A stretch of DNA of 43,554 bases, taken from positions 1 through 43,554 of the forward strand of contig NZ_LLWH01000161.1 of assembly GCF_001411475.1 (NCBI RefSeq), in the 5' to 3' direction. This DNA comes from Pseudomonas endophytica (lineage in GTDB: Bacteria; Pseudomonadota; Gammaproteobacteria; Pseudomonadales; Pseudomonadaceae). How positions within the stretch are numbered: position 1 is the first letter of the stretch; the number at the start of each line of letters is the position of its first letter. Below the pieces are notes generated by a model. That model had not been told where the DNA came from. It made no database searches and saw nothing but the letters and a program-made list of their open reading frames with translations. Of this stretch, positions 1-12,099 are shown piece after piece. The position numbers and the translations under genes are program-made.

Positions 1-1113
1 TCGTGGGGCCCGATGATTTTGGGCCATAGCCACCCGGACGTGTTAGACGCCGTGCGTGCGCAATTGGAGCACGGGTTGTCATATGGCGCCCCGACTGCCA
101 TGGAAACCGAGATGGCCGATCTGGTGTGCTCGATTGTGCCGTCTATGGAGATGGTCCGTATGGTCAGCTCAGGCACTGAGGCGACCATGAGCGCCATCCG
201 CCTAGCGCGGGGTTTTACCGGGCGCGACAACATTCTGAAATTCGAAGGCTGCTACCACGGCCACTCCGACAGCTTGCTGGTCAAAGCTGGCTCCGGCGCG
301 CTGACCCAAGGCGTTCCTAGCTCGGGTGGCGTACCGGCCGACTTTGCCAAACACACCTTGACCACGACCTTCAACGACATCGACGCGGTTGAAAAACTGC
401 TGTCCGAAGTGGGCGACACGGTGGCCTGCATCATTGTCGAGCCGGTCGCCGGCAACATGAACTGCGTCCCGCCTGCTCCGGGCTTCCTGCAAGGCTTGCG
501 CAGCGTGTGCGACCAGCACGGCATTGTGCTGATTTTTGACGAAGTGATGACCGGCTTCCGTGTCGCACTGGGCGGCGCTCAAGCTCACTACAACGTGACG
601 CCAGACCTGAGCACCTTCGGCAAAATTATTGGTGGCGGCATGCCGGTTGGCTGCTTTGGCGGCAAACGCGAAATCATGCAACACATTGCTCCGCTGGGGC
701 CGGTGTATCAGGCCGGCACGTTGTCCGGCAACCCACTGGCGATGGCCGCGGGTTTAACAACCTTGCGCCTGATCAGCCGTCCTGGCTTTCATGACGAGCT
801 GACCGACTACACCACCCGTCTGCTCGCTGGCCTGCAAGAACGCGCGGACGCCGCCGGCATTGCATTTGTGACCACCCAAGCGGGTGCCATGTTTGGTCTG
901 TACTTCAGCCAAGCCGATGACATCGTGACCTTCGACGACGTCATGGCCAGCGATGCCGAGCGCTTCAAACGTTTCTTCCACCTGATGCTCGACGGCGGCG
1001 TGTACTTGGCGCCGAGTGCATTTGAGGCAGGCTTCACCTCGATAGCTCACGGTGACGCTGAGCTGCAACTAACACTGGATGCTGCCGAGCGGGCTTTTGC
1101 TGCGCTGAAGTAA
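1..1113 (+). CDS. hemL: Glutamate-1-semialdehyde 2,1-aminomutase, 3' part
   Basis: PLP enzyme that converts glutamate-1-semialdehyde to 5-aminolevulinate, the C5-pathway precursor of haem and other tetrapyrroles, in the cytoplasm. The reading frame is open from base 1 (SWGP before the ATG at 13), so the gene starts upstream; about 58 N-terminal residues are missing compared with the usual ~427. Visible family motifs are NSG-like [46 protein letters not shown] and the PLP-lysine motif [12 protein letters not shown] (Lys codon at 622). The end AFAALK is typical. No T-rich terminator follows; a REP hairpin lies just downstream. Identification is secure from the motifs; only the 5' end is unknown. 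Confidence 0.97.
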   Translation, partial: SWGPMILGHSHPDVLDAVRAQLEHGLSYGAPTAMETEMADLVCSIVPSMEMVRMVSSGTEATMSAIRLARGFTGRDNILKFEGCYHGHSDSLLVKAGSGALTQGVPSSGGVPADFAKHTLTTTFNDIDAVEKLLSEVGDTVACIIVEPVAGNMNCVPPAPGFLQGLRSVCDQHGIVLIFDEVMTGFRVALGGAQAHYNVTPDLSTFGKIIGGGMPVGCFGGKREIMQHIAPLGPVYQAGTLSGNPLAMAAGLTTLRLISRPGFHDELTDYTTRLLAGLQERADAAGIAFVTTQAGAMFGLYFSQADDIVTFDDVMASDAERFKRFFHLMLDGGVYLAPSAFEAGFTSIAHGDAELQLTLDAAERAFAALK

Positions 1114-1140
1114 GTCTGAATAGGCAGAAGGCCTGCTTTA

Positions 1141-1210
1141 CGTAAGAGCTGCCGCAGGCTGCGATCTTTTAATGATCAAACGATCGCAGCCTTCGTGCCT
1201 TGGCAGCTCC
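1141..1210. repeat. REP pair, family I (gagctgccg...ggctgcgatc)
   Basis: Two inverted copies of a Pseudomonas REP core. The left copy reads GAGCTGCCGCAGGCTGCGAT and runs into CTTTT; the right copy begins CGATCGCAGCCTTCG and ends GGCAGCTCC. The same unit recurs at 7859, 13815, 15560 and 30309. The pair can fold as one long hairpin just after hemL. The right arm has a small insertion, so the palindrome is imperfect. Confidence 0.8.
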
Positions 1211-1319
1211 ACGTGAGCTGACTGCTTACAGTTTTTAGCGAATCATTTATGCCACCCGTCCAAAATCGTCTTAAATCAAACGATATGGCGGTCAGGCAGC
1301 AGAAAAACGAGTAAAGACT

Positions 1320-1349
1320 TTGTAAGGTTGCCTCCGCTTATTTCATAAT
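1320..1349 (+). promoter_or_regulatory. Candidate sigma-70 promoter for the Sel1-repeat gene
   Basis: TTGTAA at 1320-1325 and CATAAT at 1344-1349 are separated by 18 bp and lie 59 bp before the chosen ATG at 1408. An in-frame ATG at 1348 would begin inside the -10 box, which argues against using it as the start. Assigned by eye only. Confidence 0.35.
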
Positions 1350-1407
1350 GCGCGCCTATTCATCCCTTAGTCGGGTATGCCCGCCTTTCAGAGGTACGTC
1401 GATTCCC

Positions 1408-1956
1408 ATGAACCGCACCGGCCGCGCCCTTACACTGGGCTGCCTGTTGCTCCTACATCCTATGCTTGCTCAGGCAGGCGGTAACTCGTTGTTGATTCCA
1501 GCGATGGGTCGTTGCACCCTCAATACTCAGCCAGAGGACCTTAAAGAGGCACTGGAAACCTGTGTTGAGGCGGCAAAAACCGGGGATGCAGAAGCCCAAT
1601 ACGAGCTAGGTGAGTTCTATTACGACGGTAAAAACGCCCCTCAAGACCTCAATCAAGCCCTGAGCTACTTCGAACAAGCCTCACTGCAAGGCCACGCCAT
1701 GGCTCAGTTTCAGCTTGGGTCGATGTTTTTCAAGGGGGAAGGCGTACCGGCCAACAACATTCAGGCTTACATCGTGCTGAAAATGGCTGCCGTCAATGGC
1801 GCCGAAGATGCGCTGGACACCGCCGACTTGGTTGCGGAACAAATGTCTCGCGAACAGCTCGAGACTGCCACCCAGATCCTGGGCCAGATCTTCCGCAGGT
1901 ACTTACTCGAACTGCAGTCAGCCGACGGTCGCTCGCCGTTCTCGCCTCTGCCTTGA
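1408..1956 (+). CDS. Exported Sel1/TPR-repeat protein
   Basis: 182-residue protein with a clear signal peptide: MNRTGR, a hydrophobic stretch ending HPMLAQAGG, cleavage probably after AQA. Two Sel1-like repeats follow at about residues 52-120 (AEAQYELGEFYYDG, ALSYFEQASLQGHAMAQFQL, GVPANNIQAYIVLKMAA). Such repeats mediate protein-protein contacts; the partner is unknown. The reading frame extends upstream to an ATG at 1348, but that ATG overlaps a likely -10 box and would put a poor 20-residue extension before the signal peptide, so 1408 was chosen. It ends 20 bp from the convergent DUF1820 gene. A periplasmic scaffold role is inference. Confidence 0.85.
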   Translation: MNRTGRALTLGCLLLLHPMLAQAGGNSLLIPAMGRCTLNTQPEDLKEALETCVEAAKTGDAEAQYELGEFYYDGKNAPQDLNQALSYFEQASLQGHAMAQFQLGSMFFKGEGVPANNIQAYIVLKMAAVNGAEDALDTADLVAEQMSREQLETATQILGQIFRRYLLELQSADGRSPFSPLP

Positions 1957-1976
1957 CCTAATCCGAACTCGCCAAA

Positions 1977-2303
1977 CTATTTGTCGGGCATCGGGAACGG
2001 AAAAGGCATCACGTTGCTCATACCGTTCGCTTCGCTGATTTTCGGAGTTCCCAGACGTTCGACTTCGTCGATTCGCACAATCGAGTGCATCGGTACAAAG
2101 CTGCGCACCACCCCTTCAAATTGCGCCTTGAGCTTTTCTTCGCTCGGATCGACGACTATTTGCGTGCGCTCACCGAAGACAAACTCCTCAACTTCCAGAA
2201 AGCCCCACAGATCACTTTGATAGATCTGCTTGGCGTACATTTCGAACACCTGGCCCTGATTGAGGAAAATCACCTTGTAGATTGGAGCTTCACGTTTGGT
2301 CAT
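1977..2303 (-). CDS. DUF1820 family protein
   Basis: 108-residue small soluble protein beginning MTKREAPIYKVIFLNQGQVFE and containing LWGFLEVEEFVFGER, VVDPSEEKLKAQFEGV and SFVPMHSIVRIDEVE, a pattern I recognise as DUF1820, a conserved gammaproteobacterial family of unknown function. It has no signal peptide or membrane segment. The C-terminus is proline/phenylalanine rich (VMPFPFPMPDK). It is divergent from miaB with a 131-bp gap and convergent with the Sel1 gene. No function is proposed. Confidence 0.85.
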   Translation of the reverse strand: MTKREAPIYKVIFLNQGQVFEMYAKQIYQSDLWGFLEVEEFVFGERTQIVVDPSEEKLKAQFEGVVRSFVPMHSIVRIDEVERLGTPKISEANGMSNVMPFPFPMPDK

Positions 2304-2373
2304 GGTGGGCGGGTAAACATCTGTGGAAATAAAAAGGGCGCAAACTATAGCATAGCCTCCAGACGCGCAGCGC

Positions 2374-2402
2374 TAGGAACCAGCGGCCATGCCCCCTATA
2401 AT
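2374..2402 (+). promoter_or_regulatory. Candidate -10 region for miaB
   Basis: A consensus TATAAT lies at 2397-2402, 32 bp before the miaB ATG. The -35 position at 17-bp spacing (2374-2379, TAGGAA) matches poorly, so an activator or an atypical promoter is possible. It sits in the short divergent gap between the DUF1820 gene and miaB. Confidence 0.35.
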
Positions 2403-2434
2403 GCGCGGTTCTTTGAACCACTTGATGAACACCC

Positions 2435-3763
2435 ATGGCCAAGAAGCTTTACATCGAAACCCACGGTTGCCAGATGAATGAGTACGACAGCTCGCGCATG
2501 GTCGACCTGCTGGGTGAACATCAGGCCCTGGAAGTCACAGCGCGCGCCGAAGACGCTGATGTCATCCTGCTTAACACCTGCTCAATCCGTGAACGTGCCC
2601 AAGACCGCGTGTACTCGCAACTGGGCCGCTGGCGCGAACTGAAGCTGGCCAACCCCGAAATGGTGATTGCCGTCGGCGGCTGCGTTGCCAGCCAAGAAGG
2701 CGCCGCCATTCGCGACCGCGCCCCTTATGTTGATGTGGTATTCGGCCCACAAACCCTGCATCGCCTGCCAGAAATGATCGACGCTGCGCGCATCACCAAG
2801 CTGCCGCAGGTAGACGTGTCATTCCCCGAGATCGAAAAATTCGACCACCTGCCAGAGCCACGTATCGACGGCCCAAGCGCCTACGTATCAGTGATGGAAG
2901 GTTGCAGCAAGTACTGCACGTTCTGCGTGGTGCCCTATACCCGCGGCGAAGAAGTCAGCCGCCCGTTCGACGACGTATTGAGCGAAGTGATTCACCTCGC
3001 TGAAAACGGCGTGCGCGAAGTGACCTTGCTGGGGCAGAACGTTAACGGCTATCGCGGTTTGACCGAAGATGGTCGTTTGGCGGACCTCGCGGAGCTGATC
3101 CGGGTGGTCGCAGCAATCGACGGTATCGAGCGCATTCGTTACACCACGTCCCACCCGCTTGAGTTCTCGGACAGCTTGATTCAGGCTCACGCTGACGTAC
3201 CTGAACTGGTGAAGCATCTGCATTTACCGGTGCAATCGGGCTCTGATCGCATTCTCTCGGCGATGAAACGTAATCACACTGCGCTGGAGTACAAGTCCAA
3301 GCTGCGCAAACTGCGCGCTGCGGTGCCGGGTATTTGCATCAGCTCCGACTTTATCGTTGGCTTCCCCGGTGAAACCGAGAAAGACTTCGAGCAAACCATG
3401 AAGCTGATCGAAGACGTTGGTTTCGACTTTTCCTACTCCTTTGTCTACAGCCAACGCCCCGGTACGCCAGCGGCCGATTTGGCCGATGACACGCCCGAGG
3501 AGCGTAAAAAAGAACGCCTTAACGCGCTTCAACACCGCCTGAACCAACAAGGTTTTGAGATTAGCCGCCAAATGGTCGGCTCCATTCAGCGGATTTTGGT
3601 CACCGATTATTCGAAAAAAGACCCCGGCGAACTGCAAGGTCGCACCGAAAACAACCGTATTGTTAACTTCCGCTGCGACAACCCGCAGTTGATCGGACAA
3701 TTTGCCGATGTGCACATAGACGCCGCCCAGCCGCATTCCCTGCGGGGTTCGCTGCTCAATTAA
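2435..3763 (+). CDS. miaB: tRNA-2-methylthio-N6-dimethylallyladenosine synthase MiaB
   Basis: Radical-SAM methylthiotransferase that adds the 2-methylthio group to i6A37 of tRNAs reading UNN codons, using two [4Fe-4S] clusters. At 442 residues it has the normal length. The N-terminal UPF0004 domain has its three cluster cysteines at C12 (ETHGCQMN), C49 (LNTCSIR) and C83 (VGGCVAS). The radical-SAM motif CSKYCTFC gives C157, C161 and C164. A TRAM domain fills the last ~65 residues. The start [15 protein letters not shown] matches the family. It precedes ybeZ across a 173-bp gap containing a REP hairpin, an order shared by many gammaproteobacteria. Confidence 0.98.
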   Translation: MAKKLYIETHGCQMNEYDSSRMVDLLGEHQALEVTARAEDADVILLNTCSIRERAQDRVYSQLGRWRELKLANPEMVIAVGGCVASQEGAAIRDRAPYVDVVFGPQTLHRLPEMIDAARITKLPQVDVSFPEIEKFDHLPEPRIDGPSAYVSVMEGCSKYCTFCVVPYTRGEEVSRPFDDVLSEVIHLAENGVREVTLLGQNVNGYRGLTEDGRLADLAELIRVVAAIDGIERIRYTTSHPLEFSDSLIQAHADVPELVKHLHLPVQSGSDRILSAMKRNHTALEYKSKLRKLRAAVPGICISSDFIVGFPGETEKDFEQTMKLIEDVGFDFSYSFVYSQRPGTPAADLADDTPEERKKERLNALQHRLNQQGFEISRQMVGSIQRILVTDYSKKDPGELQGRTENNRIVNFRCDNPQLIGQFADVHIDAAQPHSLRGSLLN

Positions 3764-3775
3764 GCAGAACCTTAT

Positions 3776-3842
3776 GTAAGAGCGAACTTGCATCGCGATC
3801 TTTTGATTTTTTAAAAGATCGCGAAACAAGCTCGCGCCTACA
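3776..3842. repeat. REP pair, family II (gagcgaacttg...cgcgatc)
   Basis: Imperfect palindrome whose arms share CGCGATCTTTT and AAAAGATCGCG around an AT loop, flanked by TAAGAGCGAACTTG and CAAGCTCGCGCCTAC. It lies between miaB and ybeZ. This core differs from family I (GAGCGAGC..GCTCGCGATC type instead of GAGCTGCCG..GGCTGCGATC) and matches the element at 41905. Confidence 0.7.
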
Positions 3843-3936
3843 GAAGGGTAATCATTTATCTCGGCCCTTTCGCCCGTGACCTGCTAGCGTTATCCTTCAT
3901 CTCACCTCAATTGCCTAAGGGCGGCTAAAAACGACC

Positions 3937-4956
3937 TTGAACGCACCTATCGAACCACATCGCTTTCTCCTCGAGCCCTTTGAGGCTCGCCGCTTCGCCA
4001 ATCTGTGCGGACAGTTCGACGAGCATTTGCGCTTGATCGAGCAACGTCTGGGCATCGAAATCCGCAACCGCGGTAATCAATTCGAAATGATCGGCGACCC
4101 TAAACTGACGTCTTCCGCAGAAAACCTGCTGCGCCGCCTGTACCGCGAAACCAAAGCCACTGAGCTTTCGCCGGACATGGTGCACCTGTTCCTGCAAGAG
4201 TCTGCCGCCTCTGAACTCGCCAGCACACCGGTGGCTGAGGCGAGTGTTTCGCTGCGCACCAAAAAGGGCATGATTCGCCCGCGCGGCACCAACCAGCAGC
4301 GCTACGTCAAAGAAGTGCTGGGTAACGACATCAACTTTGGCATTGGCCCAGCCGGTACGGGTAAAACATACCTGGCCGTAGCCTGCGCGGTAGACGCACT
4401 GGAGCGCGAGCAAATCCGCCGCATCCTGTTGGTACGTCCAGCCGTTGAAGCGGGTGAAAAACTCGGCTTCCTGCCGGGCGACCTGTCGCAAAAGATTGAC
4501 CCGTATCTGCGCCCGTTGTATGACGCGCTGTACGAAATGCTGGGCTTTGAATACGTAGCCAAGCTGATCGAACGTCAAATCATTGAAGTTGCACCGCTGG
4601 CTTATATGCGCGGACGCACCTTGAACAACAGCTTCATTATTCTCGACGAAAGCCAGAACACCACCGTTGAGCAAATGAAGATGTTTCTGACCCGCATCGG
4701 CTTCGGCTCAACAGCGGTGATCACGGGCGACATCACCCAGATCGACCTGCCAAAAGGCACAAAGTCTGGGCTGACCCATGTCATTGATGTGCTCAAAGAC
4801 GTGCCGGGCATCAGCTTTACTCATTTCCAATCCAAAGACGTTGTTCGCCACCCGCTGGTACAGCGTATCGTGGAAGCCTACGGGCGCTACGAGCAGGAAG
4901 CCGCAGACAAGCTGGCCGCCCTGCCCGCCGCCAAGGACTACCGCCACGATGCTTGA
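3937..4956 (+). CDS. ybeZ: PhoH-like ATPase YbeZ
   Basis: Cytoplasmic P-loop ATPase of the PhoH family, linked in bacteria to YbeY and to RNA processing and ribosome quality control; the exact reaction is not established. 339 residues. Walker A is GPAGTGKT with K143; a Walker B-like stretch is FIILDESQN, followed by [19 protein letters not shown]. The start is a TTG ([10 protein letters not shown]), with AAGG about 15 bp upstream; no better ATG keeps the conserved N-terminus. The 3' end overlaps ybeY by 8 bases (ATGCTTGA), indicating translational coupling. Confidence 0.95.
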   Translation: MNAPIEPHRFLLEPFEARRFANLCGQFDEHLRLIEQRLGIEIRNRGNQFEMIGDPKLTSSAENLLRRLYRETKATELSPDMVHLFLQESAASELASTPVAEASVSLRTKKGMIRPRGTNQQRYVKEVLGNDINFGIGPAGTGKTYLAVACAVDALEREQIRRILLVRPAVEAGEKLGFLPGDLSQKIDPYLRPLYDALYEMLGFEYVAKLIERQIIEVAPLAYMRGRTLNNSFIILDESQNTTVEQMKMFLTRIGFGSTAVITGDITQIDLPKGTKSGLTHVIDVLKDVPGISFTHFQSKDVVRHPLVQRIVEAYGRYEQEAADKLAALPAAKDYRHDA

Positions 4957-5410
4957 GCTTGACCTGCAACTGGCGACACAAGCCGCAGCCCCCAATGAAG
5001 CCCAGTTCCGCCAATGGTGTGAACTGGCGCTGCGCCAGCGCACCGCCGATTCGGAGATGACCATTCGTCTGGTCGACGAAACCGAAGGCCGCGAGCTTAA
5101 TCACACATGGCGCCACAAAGACTACGCGACCAACGTGCTGTCTTTTCCGGCTGAAGTCCCCGACGAATTTCTCGATATCCCGCTACTGGGTGACTTGGTG
5201 ATCTGCGTGTCTGTGGTCGAGCGTGAAGCGGCCGAGCAAGGCAAGGCACTTGACGCTCATTGGGCGCACTTGGTGATCCATGGCTGCTTGCATCTTCTTG
5301 GTTACGACCATATAGATGACGAAGAAGCCGAAGAGATGGAAGCGCTGGAACGAACGTTGCTTGCAGAACTGGGTCATCCTGACCCGTATGCAGACGACGA
5401 AACTGATTAA
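4949..5410 (+). CDS. ybeY: Endoribonuclease / rRNA maturation factor YbeY
   Basis: Single-strand endoribonuclease, zinc-dependent, acting in 16S rRNA 3'-end maturation and 70S quality control. 153 residues from the ATG at 4949; the open frame extends further upstream, but only inside ybeZ. The UPF0054 metal motif is [11 protein letters not shown], with H111, H115 and H121. The acidic C-terminus (DDEEAEEME) is typical. An AAGGA 11 bp before the ATG, within the end of ybeZ, can serve as the ribosome-binding site. It overlaps ybeZ by 8 nt and lies 39 nt before corC, so the genes very likely form one operon. Confidence 0.97.
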   Translation: MLELDLQLATQAAAPNEAQFRQWCELALRQRTADSEMTIRLVDETEGRELNHTWRHKDYATNVLSFPAEVPDEFLDIPLLGDLVICVSVVEREAAEQGKALDAHWAHLVIHGCLHLLGYDHIDDEEAEEMEALERTLLAELGHPDPYADDETD

Positions 5411-5449
5411 CAACCCACTGAAACAACCAAGGGATACGAGTAAATCGCT

Positions 5450-6289
5450 ATGAGCGAAGACCGATCGAGCAACGGGCAAAAGTCGTGGTTGGGTAAGCTG
5501 ACCCAGGCCTTTGCCCATGAGCCGAAAAACCGCCAGGAGCTACTTGAGCTGCTGCGTGAAGCACATCAGAACAAACTGTTGGACAGTGAAGCGCTGGCCA
5601 TCGTCGAAGGCGCCATCCAAGTGGCTGACCTGCAAGTTCGGGACATTATGGTCCCGCGTTCGCAGATGATCAGCATCAAGGCGACTCAGACCCCCCGCGA
5701 ATTTCTCCCGGCGATCATTGACGCGGCGCACTCGCGCTACCCGGTGATCGGCGAAAGCCATGATGACGTCTTAGGCGTCTTGCTGGCCAAAGACCTGCTG
5801 CCGCTTATCCTTCAAGAGAACGGTGACAAATTCAACATTAAGGACTTGCTGCGTCCAGCGACGTTTGTCCCAGAGTCCAAGCGCCTTAACGTGTTGTTGC
5901 GTGAGTTTCGCGCCAACCATAACCATATGGCCATCGTCATTGACGAATACGGCGGTGTGGCTGGACTGGTCACCATTGAAGACGTCCTGGAACAGATCGT
6001 CGGCGATATCGAAGACGAGCACGACGTCGAAGAAGACAGCTACATCAAACCGCTGCCTAGCGGTGATTTTCTGATCAAAGCGCTGACGCCTATTGAGAAC
6101 TTTAATGAGTTCTTTGACAGCGACTTCTCCGATGATGAGTTCGACACCGTTGGCGGCTTGGTCATGAGTGCGTTCGGACACTTGCCAAAACGTAACGAAA
6201 TCACTGAAATCGGCCCTTACCGCTTCCGCATCCTGAATGCTGATAGCCGCCGAATTCATTTAATTCGCTTAACGCCTATTGCTCGCTAA
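5450..6289 (+). CDS. corC: CBS-pair protein of the HlyC/CorC family (YbeX)
   Basis: 279-residue protein with a CBS pair at about residues 65-190 (VRDIMVPRSQMISIK ... RYPVIGE ... GVLLAKDLLPL ... MAIVIDEYGGVAGLVTIED) and a C-terminal CorC_HlyC/transporter-associated domain of ~80 residues (DFSDDEFDTVGGLVMSAFG). It lacks the DUF21 membrane domain found in CorB. It is often annotated as a magnesium and cobalt efflux protein; more recent work on YbeX suggests a role in ribosome homeostasis, which fits its place after ybeZ-ybeY. A ribosome site AAGGGA lies rather far (about 17 nt) from the ATG. It ends 21 nt before lnt. Confidence 0.93.
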   Translation: MSEDRSSNGQKSWLGKLTQAFAHEPKNRQELLELLREAHQNKLLDSEALAIVEGAIQVADLQVRDIMVPRSQMISIKATQTPREFLPAIIDAAHSRYPVIGESHDDVLGVLLAKDLLPLILQENGDKFNIKDLLRPATFVPESKRLNVLLREFRANHNHMAIVIDEYGGVAGLVTIEDVLEQIVGDIEDEHDVEEDSYIKPLPSGDFLIKALTPIENFNEFFDSDFSDDEFDTVGGLVMSAFGHLPKRNEITEIGPYRFRILNADSRRIHLIRLTPIAR

Positions 6290-6310
6290 ACCCTGACGCT
6301 AAGGATTGAA

Positions 6311-7834
6311 ATGCGCTGGATAACCGCCCCCGGCTGGCCCGGTAACTTGCTGGCCGTGGTAGCTGGCGCACTCACAACCTTAGCGTTGGCGCCCTTCGAT
6401 ATATGGCCTTTGGCACTGGTTGCATTAGCCCTGTTTTATATGGGCTTGCGCGACCTGTCTCCAAAACAAGCATTGGGCCGCGGTTGGTGCTATGGCTTTG
6501 GCCTATTTGGCGCGGGCACCAGCTGGATCTACTACAGCATCCACCACTTCGGCGGTGCCTCGGTGTTGTTGGCCGGCTTTCTCATGCTGTTGTTTACAGC
6601 CGCTATTGCCTGGTTCTTCGCTCTGCCCGCTTGGTTATGGGCACGCTGGATTCGTCGCAATGAAGCACCATTAGCGGACACGCTGGCGTTTGCCGCGCTG
6701 TGGGTGATGCAAGAGGCTTTCCGAGGCTGGTTCCTCACCGGCTTCCCTTGGCTTTACTCGGGCTACAGCCAGCTTGATGGCCCTCTGGCGGGGCTCGCGC
6801 CGCTGGGTGGTATGTGGCTGATCTCGTTCACTCTGGCCCTAACGGCGGCACTGCTGTGCAACTTGCCGCGCCTGATCAAAGCCAAGCGCAAGGCCTTCGT
6901 CGGCGCAGCGGTGGTGCTATTGGTCGGCCCATGGTGCCTCGGCGCTGCGCTCAAGCATCACGCGTGGACCAGCCCTTCGGGTGATCCGCTGAGCGTGGCG
7001 GCCATGCAAGGTAACGTCGCGCAAAGCATGAAATGGGACCCGGCAGAGCTCAACGCGCAGTTGGCGTTGTACCGCGACATGACCTTCAGCTCCAAGCGCG
7101 TCGACCTGATTGTATGGCCAGAAACCGCAGTACCCGTGCTCAAGGAAAACGCCGAAGGCTTTCTGACGATGATGAGCCGGTTTGCCGCTGACCGAAACTC
7201 CGCATTGATTACCGGCGTACCGATTCGCCAGGAAGTGCGCCATCAGTCGCGCTTCTTTAACGGCATTACAGCAGTGGGTGAAGGCGACGGCATTTACCTT
7301 AAACAGAAGCTGGTGCCCTTCGGCGAGTACGTCCCGTTGCAGGACGTATTGCGCGGCTTGATCGCCTTTTTCGACTTGCCGATGTCAGACTTCGCGCGCG
7401 GTCCAGCCGATCAGCCCATGCTGCAAGCCAAGGGTTATCAAATTGCCCCGCTGATTTGCTACGAAGTGGTGTACCCGGACTTTGTTGCAGGCTTGGCGGC
7501 TCAGAGCGATATTTTGCTGACCATCAGTAATGACACGTGGTTTGGCACCTCAATCGGTCCGCTGCAACATTTGCAAATGGCACAAATGCGCGCCCTTGAA
7601 GCAGGCCGTTGGATGATCCGTGCCACCAACAATGGCGTGACTGCGCTGATCAACCCCTTTGGACAAATCACCACACAGGTGCCGCAGTTCGAACGCGCGG
7701 TCATGTACGGCGAAGTGGTGCCAATGCATAACTTAACGCCCTATCTAGAATGGCGCTCTTGGCCGCTGGCAATCCTGTGTGCCTTGTTAATTGGCTGGGC
7801 GCTGATCACCAGCCGAATCGCCAAAACGGTGTAA
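6311..7834 (+). CDS. lnt: Apolipoprotein N-acyltransferase
   Basis: Inner-membrane enzyme that transfers the third acyl chain from phospholipid to the N-terminal cysteine of lipoproteins, the last step before Lol sorting. 507 residues. The first ~200 residues are mostly membrane helices; the periplasmic nitrilase-like domain carries the triad E271 (VWPETAVP), K333 (LKQKLVPFGEYVP) and C383 (PLICYEVVYP). A final helix sits at the C-terminus. The AAGGA site is 6 nt before the ATG. The window encodes several substrates for this enzyme (LptE, RlpA, the lytic transglycosylase at 14227, the MORN-C13 lipoprotein). Confidence 0.97.
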   Translation: MRWITAPGWPGNLLAVVAGALTTLALAPFDIWPLALVALALFYMGLRDLSPKQALGRGWCYGFGLFGAGTSWIYYSIHHFGGASVLLAGFLMLLFTAAIAWFFALPAWLWARWIRRNEAPLADTLAFAALWVMQEAFRGWFLTGFPWLYSGYSQLDGPLAGLAPLGGMWLISFTLALTAALLCNLPRLIKAKRKAFVGAAVVLLVGPWCLGAALKHHAWTSPSGDPLSVAAMQGNVAQSMKWDPAELNAQLALYRDMTFSSKRVDLIVWPETAVPVLKENAEGFLTMMSRFAADRNSALITGVPIRQEVRHQSRFFNGITAVGEGDGIYLKQKLVPFGEYVPLQDVLRGLIAFFDLPMSDFARGPADQPMLQAKGYQIAPLICYEVVYPDFVAGLAAQSDILLTISNDTWFGTSIGPLQHLQMAQMRALEAGRWMIRATNNGVTALINPFGQITTQVPQFERAVMYGEVVPMHNLTPYLEWRSWPLAILCALLIGWALITSRIAKTV

Positions 7835-7858
7835 CACCAAAGCCCCCGACCTCCTCCC

Positions 7859-7929
7859 GTAGGAGCTGCCGCAGGCTGCGATCTTTTGATCTTCAAAAAC
7901 AAAAGATCGCAGCCTACGGCAGCTCCTAC
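7859..7929. repeat. REP pair, family I
   Basis: Near-perfect inverted pair. The left arm starts GTAGGAGCTGCCGCAGGCTG and continues CGATCTTTTG; the right arm is AAAAGATCGCAGCC followed by TACGGCAGCTCCTAC. It lies in the convergent gap between lnt and the YdcF gene and could slow transcription from both sides. It is the cleanest copy of this family in the window. Confidence 0.85.
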
Positions 7930-7976
7930 GCAGGATTTTCGTCAGCTATCCGAACATCGGCAGGTTGACGTTTTTC

Positions 7977-8738
7977 TCAACGATAAAACAACGGGTAGGC
8001 AATCTGCCCCACGGCTTCGTTGAGCAATAACCCGGACTGCCAAACCGATTTGTACTCAGGCAACCAGCCACCCAAAGGGCGTGCATTGTCGGCACTAAAA
8101 AAGCCGACCGGCGCAGGCAGCACCTCGAAGCCCGCTTTTTCAAAACTCCACACCGAGCGCGGCATGTGCCACGCCTGGGTGACGACCACTACACGTTTGA
8201 TTCCCTGCGGTAACAGGATCTCAGCGGTCATTTGAGCGTTTTCCCATGTGGTACGGCTGCGCTCTTCTTTCCAGCGGACTTCAACGCCTGAATCCGCGCG
8301 TAAAGAGTCGGCCATCATTTGTGCCTCGCTAGGAGGCGCCCCGTAGTGCAAGCCCCCCGTCACCAGCACCGGCAAGCCAGAGGCTTTGGCCAGTTGCGCG
8401 GCGTAACGCTGGCGTTCCAGGCCGATTCCGGTGGGCTGATCGCTGCCCCACGCCGGATCACCCCGCTCACGCCCCGAGCCCAGCACCACAATCGCATCAG
8501 CCCGTTGCGCCAATGTCGACCATTCACTGGGCGCCAACGCCGGCTCACGTTCAATGACTCGCCCGCCCCACTGCACCATGATTGGCAAACTCATCAGCCA
8601 CAAGCCGCCGAGCCCAACAGCGAACAGCACGCCTGCCAAGCGCGGGCGTGAATGGCGAAACCACCAAGCAAGCAGCAGGAGCAGCAAAAGAATGCCGGGA
8701 GGCAGCAGAAGTTGTTTAACCATGTATCGAAAAGGCAT
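7977..8738 (-). CDS. YdcF/ElyC family (DUF218) membrane protein
   Basis: 253-residue protein. Two N-terminal membrane segments (about residues 8-25 and 34-53, rich in Leu/Ile/Gly) precede a periplasmic DUF218 domain with DAIVVLGSGRERG, VLVTGGLHYGAPPSEAQMM, ERSRTTWENAQM and VVVVTQAWHMPRSVW. Relatives include ElyC, which affects undecaprenyl-phosphate and envelope biogenesis, SanA and YdcF; the biochemical reaction is not settled. AGGAGATG lies 4 nt before the ATG. It faces lnt across a REP pair and is followed upstream by another minus-strand gene. Confidence 0.88.
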   Translation of the reverse strand: MPFRYMVKQLLLPPGILLLLLLLAWWFRHSRPRLAGVLFAVGLGGLWLMSLPIMVQWGGRVIEREPALAPSEWSTLAQRADAIVVLGSGRERGDPAWGSDQPTGIGLERQRYAAQLAKASGLPVLVTGGLHYGAPPSEAQMMADSLRADSGVEVRWKEERSRTTWENAQMTAEILLPQGIKRVVVVTQAWHMPRSVWSFEKAGFEVLPAPVGFFSADNARPLGGWLPEYKSVWQSGLLLNEAVGQIAYPLFYR

Positions 8739-8884
8739 CGAGCATCTCCTTAGATGCCCGAAGCCTAAGGGGGTTGAGAGGAGGCATCAACAGGGCGAGT
8801 TGCACTCAATCAAATAACCCTGTGATTTCAACCTAAGGAGCAAGCCACTTACGTCGCGGGACCGGTCTGGTTCGTCGCGCTGGC

Positions 8885-9172
8885 TTACTTTCCCTTGACC
8901 CTGTCTTTTAGCCAGATGACCTGAGCTTTATGAGGGGTTTGCTGCTCATTACTGCTGCCTTGCAGGCGTTCATCTGCCTCACGCCCGATCCGGTTTAAAT
9001 AAACGTTGATTAACGCCAATTCGGCTCGACTCAAACCACGCAACTCCAACTCGTCAGGACGTTCGTTTCTCAATTGTGCTGCCGTTTTTGCCGAGTCAAG
9101 AGCCACACTCAAACGATCAATCAACCGCTCGTACACCTCCGAATTTACTGCCTTATATTGCGACTCAACCAT
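8885..9172 (-). CDS. Small hypothetical protein upstream of leuS
   Basis: 95 residues, highly charged, predicted mostly alpha-helical, with no signal peptide or membrane segment. A good ribosome site (GAGGTG, 6 nt from the ATG) supports it as a real gene. The first ~60 residues (YERLIDRLSVALDSAK ... GLSRAELALINVYLNRIGRE) faintly resemble the helical N-terminus of the YbeL/DUF1451 family, which in E. coli lies in the leuS-lnt neighbourhood, but the C-terminal zinc ribbon of that family is absent. I do not assign a function. It is divergent from leuS; the 232-bp gap between them shows no other gene. Confidence 0.7.
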   Translation of the reverse strand: MVESQYKAVNSEVYERLIDRLSVALDSAKTAAQLRNERPDELELRGLSRAELALINVYLNRIGREADERLQGSSNEQQTPHKAQVIWLKDRVKGK

Positions 9173-9368
9173 CCGTACACCTCATTAAGGAAGTTTCTTC
9201 CCCCAGAGAGAGCTTAGACGTGCTTATAAAACCAGCGCGCTGTAGCGACCAACGGAACGATCTGGCAATCAGGGTTTCCCTCGATAGAGTGGGGTCATGT
9301 ATGCTACGGGACTTCCTGTAACCCCTACTCCAACCTAACCGGGCAACACAATAGCCGGTGTATGTTGA

Positions 9369-12011
<2,643 letters not shown>

Positions 12012-12019
12012 TTGGAACA

Positions 12020-12075
12020 GGCGCCCGTGCACTGGCCGGGCGCCGACTAAACCTTTCGGGCCGCACCGTCGGCCC
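12020..12075 (+). other. Two GC-rich hairpins between leuS and lptE
   Basis: Perfect 8-bp stem GGCGCCCG/CGGGCGCC (12020-12027 with 12037-12044, 9-nt loop), then a 6-bp stem GGGCCG/CGGCCC (12058-12063 with 12070-12075). Neither has a T-run, so they are not standard intrinsic terminators. They may stabilise the upstream 3' end or reduce read-through into lptE. Confidence 0.5.
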
Positions 12076-12099
12076 TCCTGGTTTCAAGGGGAGCAACAC

